64,000 bases of DNA from Sternotherus odoratus (GCA_032164245.1 JAVMKO010000003.1:11914651-11978650), one strand, 5' to 3'. Numbered from the stretch's first letter, positions 21,938 through 34,316 are shown. Translations and numbers: made by a program. Notes: generated by a model from the letters alone, not told the origin.

Positions 21938-22700
21938 AATCATGGAATCATAGGACTGGAAGGGACCTTGAGAGGTCAACTAGTCCAGTCACCTGCACTG
22001 ATGGAAGGACCAGGTATTATCTAGAGTTTTATCTAGAACATTAGTACTATCAAACACTAGTATTACAGTATTATCTAATACTATTATCTAATATTATAGT
22101 AATATTAAAACTAGTATCTAACACTAGAATTATCTAAGTATTTCTGATAGGTGTTTGTCTAACCTGCTCTTTAAAATCTCCAATGATAGAGATTCCACAA
22201 CCTCCCTAGGCAATTTATTCCAGTGCTTAGCCACTCTGACAGGAAGTTTTTCATAATGTCCAACCTAAACTTCTCTTGCTGCAATTTAAGCCCATTGCTT
22301 CTTGTCCTATCCTCGGCGGTTAAGAAGAACAATTCTTCTCCCTCCTCCTTGTAACAACCTTTTATGTATTTGAAAATGATTATTATGTCCCCTCTCAGTC
22401 TTCTCTCTTCCAGACTAAACAAACCCAATGTTTTCAATCTTCCCTTATAGGCCATGTTTTCTAGACCTTTATTCATTTTTGTTGCTCTTCTCTGCACTTT
22501 CCTCCAATTTGTCCATATCGTTCCTGAAATGTGGTGCCCAAAACTGGACACAATATTCCAGTTGAGGCCTAATCAGCATGGAGTATAGACACAAATTATT
22601 TTTTGTGTCTTGTTTACAACATTCCTGCTAATACATTCCAGAATGATGTTATATATTTTTTTTGGCAGTGTTACACTGTTGACTCATATTTAGCTTGTGG
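21938..22700 (-). mobile_element. CR1 LINE 3' fragment
   Basis: On the minus strand it encodes the post-RT tail with several disruptions ([16 protein letters not shown] near 22470, LFSLEERRLRGD near 22410). It ends with the CR1 3' UTR signature CTAGTTGACCTCTCAAGGTC near 21970-21990. A tail match to the plus-strand copy at 30650 shows the same subfamily. Confidence 0.88.
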
Positions 22701-22867
22701 TACCACTATGCCCCCCAAATTCTGACCCTTCTCCCAGGTCTCCATGTTTTTGACTTACCTGTGGGCTTTGATCACCTGCCCCCTTCAACCCTAATTTAAA
22801 GCCCTCCTCACTAGTTTAGTCAGTCTGTATCCAAATATGCTCTTCCCCTTCCTCGATAGGTGGACCC

Positions 22868-24700
22868 TGTGACACTAAGCCCCCATATTCTTCATAGAGA
22901 TATTGTTATGATACGATTATGGCATAACTATGATGTATTTCATACCATATAGGTCATGTGAGGTGTCGTGGTCTATTTCCCCACTCTGAACTCTAGGGTA
23001 AAGATGTGGGGACCCTGCATGAAAGAAGAAATAACCCCCCAAGCTTATTTTACCAGCTTAGGTTAAAACTTTTCCCCCAGAACCCAAACTTCTCCAGTTG
23101 GGGCTTGGAAAATGCTGCCACCATCAATTTGAGCCCCCAAAACCATGGGTTAGGGTAAATTGGAACCCCTATTGTAACATCCCCCAAATATCCCCCCCCC
23201 CTTTACCTGGGAGAGATTCGAGAACAAAGACCACAAACCCTCACTAGCTGTGAGACATGCCCGATCCAAACCAGGATCAATCCAATGGAAACAAACAGTC
23301 AGTTTCTTAAAGAAAGATTTTAATAAAAGGAAGAAGTACAGATCCCTGGTACAGAAATCAATAGAGAATAAAAACTCCTTGCATCACACAGCCCTCATTG
23401 ATCCCCTCCCTTGGAATTTCTCCCTCTGCCAACTTATCAGCAAAGAAACACCATGGATCAATTGTCAAGTAATACTGTTCAAGATTACAAATCACTTACT
23501 GCTGGACTTGTTTTTCTTAGAAGTTTATAGAAATGTAGAATAGAAACATAAGTGTGATTCCTCCCATAGCCAGGGGAATGCACAGACAGACCCTCGAGCA
23601 AGCCGAAGAGAGAACGAAAGAGCGGGAGAAAATGAAAGTAAAAACCCCTTCCTTTGTTCCCCGCTGATTAGATCATCTCCCTCTCTGGGTTGCCTCAGGT
23701 TAACCCTTCACAGGTAAAATAGTAATTCTAAGCTACTTCATACTTATGACATGAGGTATCATTGAAAAGGTGATATTTCACTAGATATGATTGTCCTATT
23801 TGTATGCATGTATCATGTATGCATTCAAAGTTAGGAATATTGTCTATGCATCTATTACAAAGGTGTTTACACCTGGGGAATGCCCACGAGGCAGAATGCA
23901 GTCACTCTAGATGTCTCATTGGGAAGAGCCAATAGGGAGAACAGTATATTTTTGAAGATGCTAATCATGCACTGAGGCATCTTCCTGGACACAATACAAA
24001 TAGCCTGTCAGTTATGGCTGCATGGTCATGTGACCAAGTCACCTGGTACTGGATTCCACGATAATACTAGTATTTTCCCACTAACCAGGTGTGGGAGCCA
24101 CACTGAGAGACAAAGGATTCCCAACATATGCAAAAACTATTCAAGGCAGGGAAGTTACATCATCATGGTTCGTTCTTCACTAACTCCCTGTTCACCAAGA
24201 GAGAAGGCTCCTGGAAACACCTGACAAACAAAGAGACTGGGGGGGAGAGGGTTTGAGCCCAGGTTAAAGGGTATCTGTCCTGTGAAAGGAATATTTGGAG
24301 TTTTAAGATGCAAACAAGTCTCTTCACTCTGCCTAAACCATCATTCAGAGTGAGAATTTGCTACTTGTAACCAATTTCTTTAGTATATTAATCTTAGATT
24401 GCGTTTTTTTAATTTGCTGCGTAATCTGCTTTGATCTGTTTGCTATCCCTAATCATCACTTATAATCTATCTTTTGTAGTTAATAAACTTGTTTCTGTTT
24501 TGTCTAAAATCAATCCAGTATGTGGAATTCATAACTGGGGGGCAAAAAGCTGTTGCATATCTTTCTCCATATTGATGGGGGGGGGGGGAGGGGAGGAGAA
24601 ATTTCATGAGCTCATCCTGTACGATTTTCTGTGTAGTGCAAGATGGTACAATTTGGGGTCTACTCTCTAGAGGGGGGCATGCACATGAGTACTGGGCACT
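22868..24700 (+). mobile_element. Degenerate retroviral-type LTR, split by another LTR
   Basis: It starts TGTGACACTAAGCCCCC. The U3-like sequence runs to 22963 and resumes after the inserted LTR at 23757. AATAAA occurs at 24482-24487, followed by a U5-like stretch. The right end near 24700 is a guess. No coding remains. Confidence 0.5.
22964..23751. mobile_element. Solo LTR (788 bp) nested in another LTR
   Basis: It begins TGTCGTGGTC and ends CTTATGACA, so TG...CA. Perfect 5-bp target duplication TGAGG flanks it (22959-22963, 23752-23756). No internal sequence remains, so it arose by LTR-LTR recombination or is an LTR-only copy. Confidence 0.82.
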
Positions 24701-24879
24701 TCCTTTACCGAGCCTTCCCATGCAGAGCTGATCTTAGCATTTGTGTGTAAAGCTGCAGCTGGGTGTGTCCCTACCAGTATGTGGGGTGACGAAGTGCTAT
24801 CTGAAGCCTGAGGGAGGGATTGGCTGGCTTGCTTCAGCAATGCAGTGTAAAGGGAGCCCAGGCTGGTGGGATAGACAGG

Positions 24880-25900
24880 CTCAGTGATTCCCCAGTCCCA
24901 GGTGGCACCCTGAAGAATGCAGAAAACCCACCACAGACCCCATCTCTGCTTAGCAGTTCTTCTTCCAGGACCAGCCTCCTGTGGTCAAGGAAGCTGAAGC
25001 CCTCCTGGAAACACCATCCTCATGGCAAGGCATTCACCTCCAGGATGCATCTGTGTCTGCCTGGGCCACTACTCTTGACCAGAAGGATCAAAAAGCACAC
25101 CACCTGTGCGCCCAACTCCCTCACCCTTACTCCCAGATCCCTGTAGTCACTTCTGATCTGCTGAGGGTCAGACCATTCAGTACCATTAGAGCCCACATGG
25201 ATGAGTAGCATGGGGTAGTAGTCAGAGGGCCAGATGACCCTCAGCAATCCCTCCGTAACATCTCGGATACAGGCCCCTGGCAGTCAGCATACCTCCTGGG
25301 GTGCCAGGTCAGGAAAAGATGGGTGTCTCCGTCCTCCTCAGAAGACAATCAGCAACCACCACTACCCTATGTTTCCTCCTGGGAGTGGTGGCTGCGATCC
25401 TCCCAGCCTTGGGGGTACATGGCTTCTCCTCTTCAACCTTTGAGGGTGATTCCTCAACACTTGTTGCCAGGAAAGCATAACAGTTCTCCATCACCATGGT
25501 GGGTGGGTTGGGCATAGGGGTGGAGCACTGCCTGCTGCCAGAAGTCACCGACAGCCAGTGTCCTCTCTGTGATAGAGCCATATCCTCCTCCCTCGGTGGA
25601 GTGACTGCAATCGCCCTGCAAGCTGGATGGCTTCATCAGGCGTGGACGTCTCCTTGTGAGTTACCAGCCACTGGTAACTCTCATTAAATTCCTTGTGGGC
25701 ATGGATGGTCCTCAGCCCAGCCACCTCCCTCTGTAGCTCTCCCACCTGCTTCCTGAGAGATTCCACCAGCAGGCACCTCTCACACTGGATAGTTTCCCCC
25801 AGCCTGGCTTTCTGTGAGTGGGAAATGCAGGCCACAGTCTCTGCAACTCCACACCAGGATCCGGGTAGAGGCATCCATGGTTAAGCTGTCTGCCTAGGTA
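24880..25900 (-). pseudogene. CR1 ORF1 remnant (coiled coil plus esterase-like domain)
   Basis: Read on the minus strand it begins near 25880 with a Cys motif and coiled coil (ETIQCERCLLVESLRKQVGE). It ends near 25020 with an SGNH-esterase-like block (LLIHVGSNGTEWSD, then LGAQVVCF). CR1 ORF1 proteins combine a nucleic-acid-binding N-terminus with an esterase domain, so the order fits. Several frameshifts separate the two parts, so no functional protein remains. ORF2 is not attached here. Confidence 0.75.
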
Positions 25901-26560
25901 CAGGGGCAGGTGGAGGAGACAGGAGAAGCATTGGCACTGGCATGTGGCCCATCCTAACCATAGTGCTTATACTAGGCTCCCTCCCACAAACTCCCTCTCA
26001 AACTCCCGTTTGTAGCCCCATTGGTTGCTTAGCCTCTGGCTTCTAAGGCCTTCTCTCCTAGGTCAGCCCTACCCTCTCTCTTGTTAATCACACGGGGGAG
26101 GGTGATCACAAGACTGACTGAGGCTGATCAAAGACGATCAAGAACGATCCAGGGAACAAAGGCGCAAACAGTCCCCAGACACACAGTCCCAATTGACCCT
26201 GCTACTAAACCTTTGTGCTTAATTAACTTAAGATACAATTGGGTCAAATGCGGTTGTAACACAGACCTTTGACATGAGAAGTGATGACATAAGGCAGCTC
26301 TTCAGTTTAGAGCACACTGCACCAGGTCAAGAGCCCACATGCATATCAAGAGGTGAACAGAAATGCCAAGGGGCAATGAACCACATCCTAAGGTTTTTAC
26401 TCAGGATTTACTTGTTCATTGACATCAGTGGGAATTTGCCTGTATAAGAGCACAGTACACACTGAAGGACAGATTCTGTCACCCTTAATTATTGATTTCA
26501 GTAGGACTATTTACAGAGTAAGATACTAATCAGCGTGAGTAGAGGTGTAAGAATCTAGAC
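25901..26560. other. Possible CR1 5' UTR remnant, otherwise unassigned
   Basis: This lies upstream of the CR1 ORF1 remnant on its strand, so about 25900-26200 may be CR1 leader. The rest holds no recognised feature. Confidence 0.35.
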
Positions 26561-26564
26561 CTGA

Positions 26565-27545
26565 AGTTATAAGGCCAGAGGGAGAATTGTGTTCATCTAG
26601 TCTGCCCTCCTGCATAACACAGGCCTTAGGACTTCCCTGAATTAATTCTTAGACCTAGAGCCTGACTTTTAGGAAAACATCCCATCTTGATTTATAAATC
26701 TCCAGTGATGGAGAATCCACCACAAATTTTTGTAAGTTGTCCCAGTACAGTAGACTCTCAGTTATCCAGGATTGGGTTAACCACGTTGTGGATTAACCAG
26801 GATGTCAAAAAAAATATGTATAACTTGCAGGGCCGGCTCTGGCTTTGTTGCCACCCCAAGCACAAAAAACAAGAAAAAAAAAAACCATCGGGGCGCAGGG
26901 CAGCCAGTGAACTGACACACCCTCCCCCCGGCGCAGAGTGGCTGGTGAACCAACCCTTCCTTCCCCATATTTCCTATGAATGGTGATTATCCAGGATTTT
27001 ATTAACCAGGATTAATTTTTTTCCTATCATCCTGGATAATCGAGAGTCTACTGTAGTTAGTTACCCTCACTATTGAAAAATTGTGCCTTATTTCCAGCCA
27101 TTAGATGTTGTTATACCTTTATCTGCTAGACAGAAGAGTTCATTATTAAATTTCTGTTCACCATGTAGGTACTTATAAATGGTAATCAAATCACCCCTTA
27201 ACCTTCTCTTTGATAAGATTAATAGATTCAGTCTTTCACTCTAAGAAGGCATTCTTCCCAATCCTTAACTTATTCTTGTGGCTATTCCCTGAACCCTCTC
27301 CAATTTATCAACATCCTCCTTGAATTGTGGACACCAGAACTGGACACAGTATTCCATTAACAGTCACGCCAGTGTCAAATACAAAGATAATGTAATCTCC
27401 CTATTCCTACGCGATGTGCCCATTCATATATCCAAAGATCGCATTAGCCCTTTTGGCCACAGCATCACACTGAGAGCTCATGTTCAACTAATTAGCCACT
27501 ATGACCCTCAAGTCCTTTTCAGAGTTACTGCTTCCCAGAAATTAG
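26565..27545 (-). mobile_element. CR1/L3-like LINE 3' region, split by a Tigger MITE
   Basis: The minus strand carries degenerate RT-tail sequence, with block CAATTCAAGGAGGATGTTGA near 27310-27330. The same blocks occur in the LINE at 31614-33141, so the two are one family. The 26748-27053 MITE divides it. Confidence 0.7.
26748..27053. mobile_element. Tigger/pogo-type MITE (306 bp), reverse of 12362 copy
   Basis: The ends are CAGTAGACTCTCAGTTATCC and the complement ending CGAGAGTCTACTG, with TA on both sides (26746-26747, 27054-27055). The interior matches 12362-12671 in opposite orientation. Confidence 0.9.
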
Positions 27546-28009
27546 TAATAACAATTGCATTGTACTAATTAATACATTATGCTCAGTGGTTGTTTGTTAC
27601 TGTGTTATGTGCCACTGTTTGATAATTGGAAATGGTGCTGTACCAAATCTGTAGTGAAATATAAATAATACACTGGAAAATAGTGTGATCCAAATTTGTT
27701 TTTCAAAATTAACATTCAGAGACAGAGATTGCACAATTTCAAGTTAACATTCTTTTCTGGTGTTTGGTTTGAAAAGGGGATTGTAGTTTTGTCCTAAACT
27801 AAACGTATTTATACATTTTTCAATACAACTCGTAAATTACGCACAAAGTATTTCCAAGGGGTTGTAAATAGCAAAATGTGCATTCCACTAGTGTCACCAA
27901 AAGGTTTTAAAATCTTTCTTGTGAATATTTTATGTTTGTAGCTCTATTTGTGTTGCTTCTTACGCGATGTATGAGTAACACAAATACTATTGGCCCCTGT
28001 TCTGCAAAG
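27546..28009. other. Intergenic, no feature recognised
   Basis: AT-rich; no coding or element signature seen. Confidence 0.4.
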
Positions 28010-28770
28010 CACTTAGGGGATGTCAACACAGCCGGCGACAAAGAACCTCCCAGCCTGGGCTGACAGACGTTGGTGGCTCCTGCTAGCGCTCTAAAAATAC
28101 CTCCATAGACAATGCTTTGAAATTGCACTTCGGGCTCTCATGCCCACCCTTCCCTAGGCTTCAGAGCCCGAACTCCAGCCCAACCTGCAATTTCAAATGT
28201 TGTCTATACTGCTATTTTTAGAGCATTCATGTGAGCCCTGCAAGCAGGGCCATCCCTAGTGGGCTGCAGGGCCCGGGACATAGGTGCTGAGTTTATATCT
28301 GCCAGGGGTGTGTGTTCCTCCCTGGCTCTGCCCAGGCCCTGTCCGCACTCCACCCCCTCCCCAAAGCCCAACCCCCGTCTCTTCCTGCCCCACGCCCACC
28401 CCATCTCTTCCCCCACCCAGTTCTGCCCCCTCCCCTAGAGTGCTGCGCCCTCACTCCTCTCCCTCCCACCCCCAGCACCTTCAGACAAAACATCTGAGCA
28501 GTGGTAGGCGTTGGAAGGGAAGGGGAAGTGCTGATCGGTGGGGCCCGCTGACAGACAGGAGATGCTGAAGGGGGAGGTTGGTAGGGGGGCTCCTCGCTCC
28601 CCACCCGCTTCACTTCCCCATCCGCCTCCTCACGAAGTGTAGAGCCCCTCCAAAGCACGGGGCCTGGGGCAGTCGTCCCGATTTGTCATACCCTAGGATG
28701 GTTCTGCCCGCTAACCCAAGTCTGTCCACCCCAGCTGGGAGGCTCACTGCTGTGAGCCTTGTGGACATAC
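28010..28770. mobile_element. Possible MITE split by a hAT insertion
   Basis: Left part (GGGGATGTCAACACAGCC) and right part (GAGCCTTGTGGACATACTG) look like opposite ends of one element, joined if 28245-28706 is removed. The ends match only roughly. Confidence 0.4.
28245..28706. mobile_element. hAT-like element (462 bp)
   Basis: The ends CAGGGCCATCCCTAG and CTAGGATGGTTCTG are imperfect inverted repeats. The flanking 8-mers CCTGCAAG and CCCGCTAA share only 5 of 8 positions, so the target duplication is weak. The interior is a GC-rich spacer. Confidence 0.6.
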
Positions 28771-28824
28771 TGAAATTTTATAGGTTTCAATACAGCTTAA
28801 GCACACGCTTGAGTGCCTTGCTAA

Positions 28825-29012
28825 ATAAGGATAATACTTAGCATTTCTAACTATAGCCTGCAGGGTGCTTCACAATAGGGGGCATCATTATCCCCATTTT
28901 ATGGAGGAGAAACTGAGTCACAACAAGATGAAGCGACTTGCCCAAAGGCACACAGGAAGTCAGCCGCGGAACTGGGAACAGAAGCCGGGTTTCCAGACTC
29001 TTGGTTCCATAG
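28825..29012 (-). mobile_element. MIR core-SINE
   Basis: The plus strand shows the complement of the MIR 3' core: TATCCCCATTTTATGGAGGA, then AACTGAGTCACA, ACTTGCCCAAAGGCACACAGG and a GAACTGGGAACAGAAGCC-type segment. This family is ancient and shared across amniotes. Confidence 0.8.
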
Positions 29013-29640
29013 GTAATCCATGGGACTGTGCTTTCTCAAACAGTGCATGTACAGAATATTATCTTTGTAAGGACTTCAGTACTATAATTATCTTCCCACG
29101 ACTCTCATGGAAACAAGATATTTATACCTCCACTAAGCGTTTCCTGGTAATTTTATGATCAAAGAGAAGTAATAAATAATGATCAGCCAATCAGTGGCAT
29201 GTCCAATATTGTTCAGCATAGATACACAATGAAAGCTTCTCCTTGGTTGTTTAATTAAACTCTTGCTATGTCCTGAATGCCTTTCTTGTGCCTAATTCCC
29301 CGTCCACTGCATACCAGTGAAGAGGAAATATTTTTGTCATGTGATGAGCCACATGTTTAGAATGCACCAAATAATTGGGAAAGATGCTTGCTGCCAAGAA
29401 AGCCCAAAGTGGTTTTTTATATGTAATGTGATGGTTTAAAAATTACTTTGCTAAACCAGCGATGGCCCTTAACCTTTGGTAGTTTCATTGGGGCTGCCCA
29501 TAAACTATGTAACACATTTTTTGGTGATTTTCAAGATGCATGAAAGGTGGGAAGGGGAGCATGTGGGGTTGTTTCTTGGCTTGTACTAACACTGCTGAAG
29601 CCAGCTGCCCCCTCTTCTTCCCCAACCCCACTATCGGCAG
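29013..29640. other. Intergenic, no feature recognised
   Basis: No coding or element signature seen. Confidence 0.4.
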
Positions 29641-29647
29641 GCACGGG

Positions 29648-30116
29648 TCTCATAGGCACCAACTCCATGGGTGCTCCAGGGCTGGAGCACCCACAGGGAA
29701 AAATTCATGGGTGCGCTGCACCCATCGGCAGCCAACCTCCTCTCATCCCCTGCCCCACCTCCTCCTCCTCTTCCCTTGAGCCCCCGGTTCTCCACCCACC
29801 TCCCAGTGTTTCCCGCCTGGACGCCGTCAAACAGCTGTTTGCATGCTTCAGGGAGGGGGTGGAGGAGTGGGAACGTGACATGGTCAGGGGAGGAAGTGGG
29901 GAAGAGGCAGGGCCGGGGTGGGGATTTGGGGAAAGAATTGGAATAGGGGTGGAGTTGGGGCAGGGACTTTGGAGAAGGGGATGGAATGGGGGCGGAGAAA
30001 GGGCGGGAAGAGGCAGGGCAGAGATGGAGCCTCATGAAAGGGATGGGAAGAGGTGGGGCCAGAGGTATGGGGGGAGGGGTTGAGCATCCATGGAAAACGG
30101 GAAGCTGGCGCCTATA
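29648..30116. mobile_element. hAT-like element
   Basis: The left end CTCATAGGCACCAACTCCATGG and the right end AAGCTGGCGCCTATAG are imperfect inverted repeats. The GC-rich interior gives long false open frames on both strands. No convincing target duplication. Confidence 0.55.
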
Positions 30117-30194
30117 GCGAGTCTCCTCTGCACCCACCACTTATAATGTTTGTAACTCCAAAACAAGCAAGCAGAATTAAGGACTCACCCGCCC

Positions 30195-30627
30195 CAGGTG
30201 GCCAACCTGAACCTGAGAATGAGCCAGAATTTACCAATGTACATTGTCGAAGAGCCACAGTAATATGTCATCACCCCCCCGCCAGCTCCCCGCTCCTGCT
30301 CCCTTCACCTCCCAGCCACTGGCAGGGCCACTGATCAGTGCCCCTCCCTCCCTCCTAACCAGCAGTTTTGTGGCATGCAGGAGGCTCGGGGGGGGGGGGG
30401 GGGAGGGGGAGAAGTGAAGGCACTGCAGGCTCAAGGGAGGGGGCAGGAAGGAGTGAAGTGGGGGCAGGGCCTATGGCAGAGCCAGGGGCTGAGCAGTGAG
30501 CACCTCCGTCACATTGGAAAGTTGGAGCCTGTAGCTCCAGCCCCGGAGTTGGTGCCTAGACAGGGAGCCGCATATTAACTTCTGAATAGCCGCATATGGC
30601 TCCGGAGCCACAGATTGGCCACTCCTG
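30195..30627. mobile_element. hAT-like element (433 bp)
   Basis: The left end is CAGGTGGCCAACCTG and the right end is GGAGCCACAGATTGGCCACTCCTG, inverted copies of the GGTGGCCAACCTG-type terminus. A fragment resembling the 29648 right end (AAGTTGGAGCCTGTAG) lies inside near 30519-30534. The target duplication is unclear. Confidence 0.58.
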
Positions 30628-30649
30628 CCCTAATCTGTTCTGTAAGGTA

Positions 30650-31613
30650 TGCGGAGCTGCAGGGATCAGTTCTCGGTCCGGTTCTGTTCACTATTTTCAT
30701 CAATGGCATAAAGAGTACACTTATAACATTTGCAGACAATACCAAGCTGGGAGGGGTTCCTAGTGCTTTGGTGGATAGGGTTAAGATTCAAAATGATCTG
30801 GGCAAACTGGAGAAATGGTGTGAAGTACATAGGATGAAATTCAATAAGGACAAATGCAAAGTTCTCCACTTAGGAAGGAACTATCAGTTACATACATACA
30901 AAATGGGAAATGACGGCCTAGAAAGGCCTAGAAATGCGGAAAGGGATCTGGGGTCATAGTGGATCATAAGCTAAATATGAGTCAACAGTGTAACACTGTG
31001 TCAAAAGAAAGCTAACATCATTCTGGGATGTATATGCAGGAATGTTGTAAGCAAGACACGAGAAGTAATTATTCTACTCGACACTGCGCTGATTAGGCCT
31101 CAACTGGAGTATTGTGTTCAGTTCTGGGTGCCACATTTCAGGAAAGATGTGGACAAATTAGAGAAAGTCCAGAGAAGAGCAACAAAAATGATTAAAGGTC
31201 TAGAAAACATGACCTATGAGGGAAGATTGAAAAAATTGGATTTGTTTAGTCTGGAAAAGAGAAGACTGAGAGGGGACATGATAACCGTTTTCAAGTACAT
31301 AAAAGATTGTTACAAGGAGGAAGGAGAAGAATTATTCTTAACCTCTGAGGATAGGACAAGAAGCAATAAGCTTAAATTGCAGCAAGGGCAGTTTCGGTTA
31401 GATATTATGAAAAACTTCCTAATTGTCAGGGTGGTTAAGCACTGGAATAAATTGCCTGGGGGGTTGTGGAATCTCCATCATTGGAGATTTTTAAGAGCAG
31501 GTTAGGCAAACACCTGTCAGGGATGTTTTAGATAATACTTAGTCCTGCCACGAGTATAGGAGACTGGACTAGATGACCTCTCAAGGTCTCTTCCAGTCCT
31601 ATGATCCTATGAT
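30650..31613 (+). mobile_element. CR1 LINE 3' fragment
   Basis: It runs from the RT block (QGSVLGPVLFTIFING near 30660, TFADNTKLGG near 30730) through the tail ([20 protein letters not shown] near 31165) to the 3' UTR end near 31613. Frameshifts and one large open segment (31128-31505) remain. The copy is dead. Confidence 0.9.
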
Positions 31614-33141
31614 TAATTACTCTCACTGTTAAATTTATGCCGTAGTTCCAGTCTGAATTTGTCTAGCTTCAACTTCCAGCCATTGGAGAGTGTTATACCT
31701 TTCTCTGCTACCTTGAAGTGCCCATTACCCATGTTACCCAGGAGCTTATAGACTCTAATCAAGTCACTCCTTACCTTTCTCTTTCTTAAGCTAAATAGAT
31801 TGAGTTCCTCGAGTCTCTCAAGATAAGGTATGTTTTCTAATCCTTTAAATATTCTTGTGGCTTTATAACTCTCTCCAATTTATCAACATCCTTCTTGAAT
31901 TGTGGACACCGGAACTAGACATAGTATTCCGGCAGTGGTTGCACGAGTGCCAAATGCAGAGATAAAAACACCTCTCTACTCCTAAAGTAAGATCCCTGTT
32001 TATGCACCTAAGCATTGAATTAATCCTTTTAGTCACAGCATCATACTGGGAGTTCACAGTCAGCCGATTATCTCCCATGACCACCAAATCTTTTTCAGTA
32101 TCACGACTTCCCAGAATAGAGTCCCCCATCATGTAAGTATGGCCTATGTTCTTTGTTCCAAGATGTACTCATTTACGTATAGCAGTATTAAAATGCATAT
32201 TGTTTACTTGGGCCCAGTTTAGCAGGTGATCCAGATCGCTCTGTATCAGTGCCCTGTCCTCTTCATTATTTACCACTCCCCCAATTACTGGATCATCTGC
32301 AATCTATATCAGTGATGACTTTATTTTCTTCCGGGTTATTGATAAAAATGTTAAATAGCATAGGGCCAACAACTGATCTGTGCAGGATCCCACTAGAAAT
32401 ACACCACTCAATTGATGATGATTCCCCACTTACAGTTACATTTTGAGACCTATCAGTGAGACAGCTTTTAATGTGTGCCAGGTTAATTTTATCTCTTTCT
32501 AGTTTTTTAATCAAAACGTCCTGTGGTACCAAGTCAAATATCTTACAAAAGTCTAAGTATATTACATCAACACTATTACTGTTATCAATGCAACTTGTAA
32601 TTTCATTAAAAAAGGTATCAAGTTAGTTTGACAGGATCAATTTTCCATAAACTCATATTGATTGGCATTAATTATATTACTCTCCTTTAATTCTTTATTA
32701 ATTGAGTCCTATATCAACCAGTCCATTATCTTACCTGACATAGATGTCAGAAAGACAGACATAATTAATAGGGTTGTCCTATTTACCTTTTAAAAAATGT
32801 TGACACAACATCCGCTTTCTTCCTGTCTTCTGGAACTTCCCCAGTGTTTCAACACTTTTTGAAAATCAACATTAACAGTCCAGTGAGCACCTCAGCCAGC
32901 TCTTGGATGCAAATATTCTGCACATGCTGATTTTATAATATCTAATTTTAGTATCTTCTGTTTAACATCTTCCCAAGGTACTACTGGAGTGGAAAGAGTG
33001 TAGTCACATGACATGATGACATCATCTGATTTTTTCCCAAATAAAGAACAGAAATATTCTGCCTTTTCCGCTTTATTATTGATAATTCTACCATTTCTAT
33101 CTAGAAATGGACCAATACCATTATTAGAATTATTTTTGTTC
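31614..33141 (-). mobile_element. CR1/L3-like LINE, part 1 (3' side)
   Basis: On the minus strand short RT segments are readable, for example LFNIFINN near 32350 and TPVVPWEDVKQKILKLD near 32960. Many stops and shifts interrupt them. The gypsy element at 33147 splits this LINE, which resumes at 38889. Confidence 0.78.
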
Positions 33142-33475
33142 CTAATTGTCATAAGTATGAAGGGTGCCTTGCCTGGGTTGGGCTATGTTATCTAATACAG
33201 TGTGCCTTGCCTGGGTGGGGGCTATGTAGTCTGAGACAAAGGACGTGGGAGTTTCTCTGCCATGAGGGAGGGAGGAGCCTCGAGCCCATGAAGAAGGGAG
33301 GAGCAAAACAGTCAGTTCCATCTTGGCTGGTCTCCAGGGAGGAGGCAAGGGCCAGAGAGCTCCATCTTGGCTGGTCTCCAGGGAGGAGGCCAGGGCCAGG
33401 AGAGATCCATCTTGGCTGCACATGAGGCAGGAAGCTTGCCAAGGTAGCTGGCAAGGGTTCTAGACCATCTTTGGC

Positions 33476-33483
33476 TATAAAGA
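33476..33483 (+). promoter_or_regulatory. TATA box in 5' LTR
   Basis: TATAAAGA, 166 bp upstream of the ATTAAA signal, placed as expected for the U3/R promoter. Confidence 0.65.
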
Positions 33484-33641
33484 TGGCTCTACCTTTTTCT
33501 GATACTTCTACTTAGCTAATGTGAGTATTACAATTTGATTCTTCTAATAAGCCGTGCCTTTGGGATGTTCTCTCCTTTTCAGACCAAAGTGGGAAACCCC
33601 AAATGTAAAGTGTCTGTATTTCTGTTGTAACCTTTTTCTTT

Positions 33642-33647
33642 ATTAAA
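33642..33647 (+). terminator. Polyadenylation signal in LTR
   Basis: ATTAAA, a common variant of AATAAA, in the R region. The same motif in the 3' LTR (38209-38214) would end the element transcript. Confidence 0.55.
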
Positions 33648-34316
33648 TGTTCTAGTTATAAAACCGTCTGGTTTATTTCCCTTAGGGTTTTCCTCTGCTT
33701 CCAGTCTGGGAAGGGGGAAGGGAAGGGAATAGGAACCAGGGCAGCTAGGGGCCTAGCTGGAGTGTGAAGACTGTGTCTCCTTACTGTCAGGTTAGACGGG
33801 GGAGGGAGGAAGCAGTCGGTTTTTCTCTCTTCACAGGGAAGAGAGGAGGTAGGGGGAAGTGCATAGCCCCTGGTATCTGACTTGTCTTCCAGGGAGGAAG
33901 ACAGAGTCAGGGTTAAGGGAAGTCTGCCTTCAGCCAGGGAGGGTGAAGGACAGAAAGCAGCTTCCAGGTATCTAACTTGGAAACCCAGAAAGGGGTACAA
34001 GGTTAGGGTCTGGCTCTCAGGTTGAGAGAGACAGGGTTAAGGGAAGTCTGCCTTCAGCTGGTCAGGTTGAAGAGAAGCAGTTTTCCGGTTTCTGACTTTA
34101 AAACCCAGGGAGGGGGTACAAAGTCAGGGTTAGGGGAAGATCGGGGGCCCCTCCAAGGTTTTGGAAGTATACCCGATTGGTGGCAGCGATTGGTAACCCC
34201 AAGAACCCCAACTGGCAAGGTGGAGGTGTCTTGGGGTGGAGGACTTGTTGGTCTGGCATAGAAGAGGCCCAGCCTTTGTACTCAAAGCATAGAGGCTGGG
34301 GGTTCCCCCTCTTACA

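Larger units (their letters stand above)
33147..34316 (+). repeat. 5' LTR of the gypsy element
   Basis: It begins TGTCATAAGTATGAAGG and ends TTCCCCCTCTTACA. It contains GTGCCTTGCCTGGGT twice in the first 75 bp and three tandem copies of about 42 bp carrying CCATCTTGGCTG at about 33315-33415. Both could be enhancer-like repeats. A core promoter and polyadenylation signal are listed separately. Confidence 0.95.

Noticed and set aside
28284..28658. Pro-rich and Gly-rich open frames on both strands
   Set aside because: They lie inside a GC-rich hAT-like element and are low complexity with no domain.
29547..30140. Open frames of about 170-180 codons on both strands
   Set aside because: They overlap on opposite strands inside a GC-rich hAT-like repeat and look like composition artefacts.
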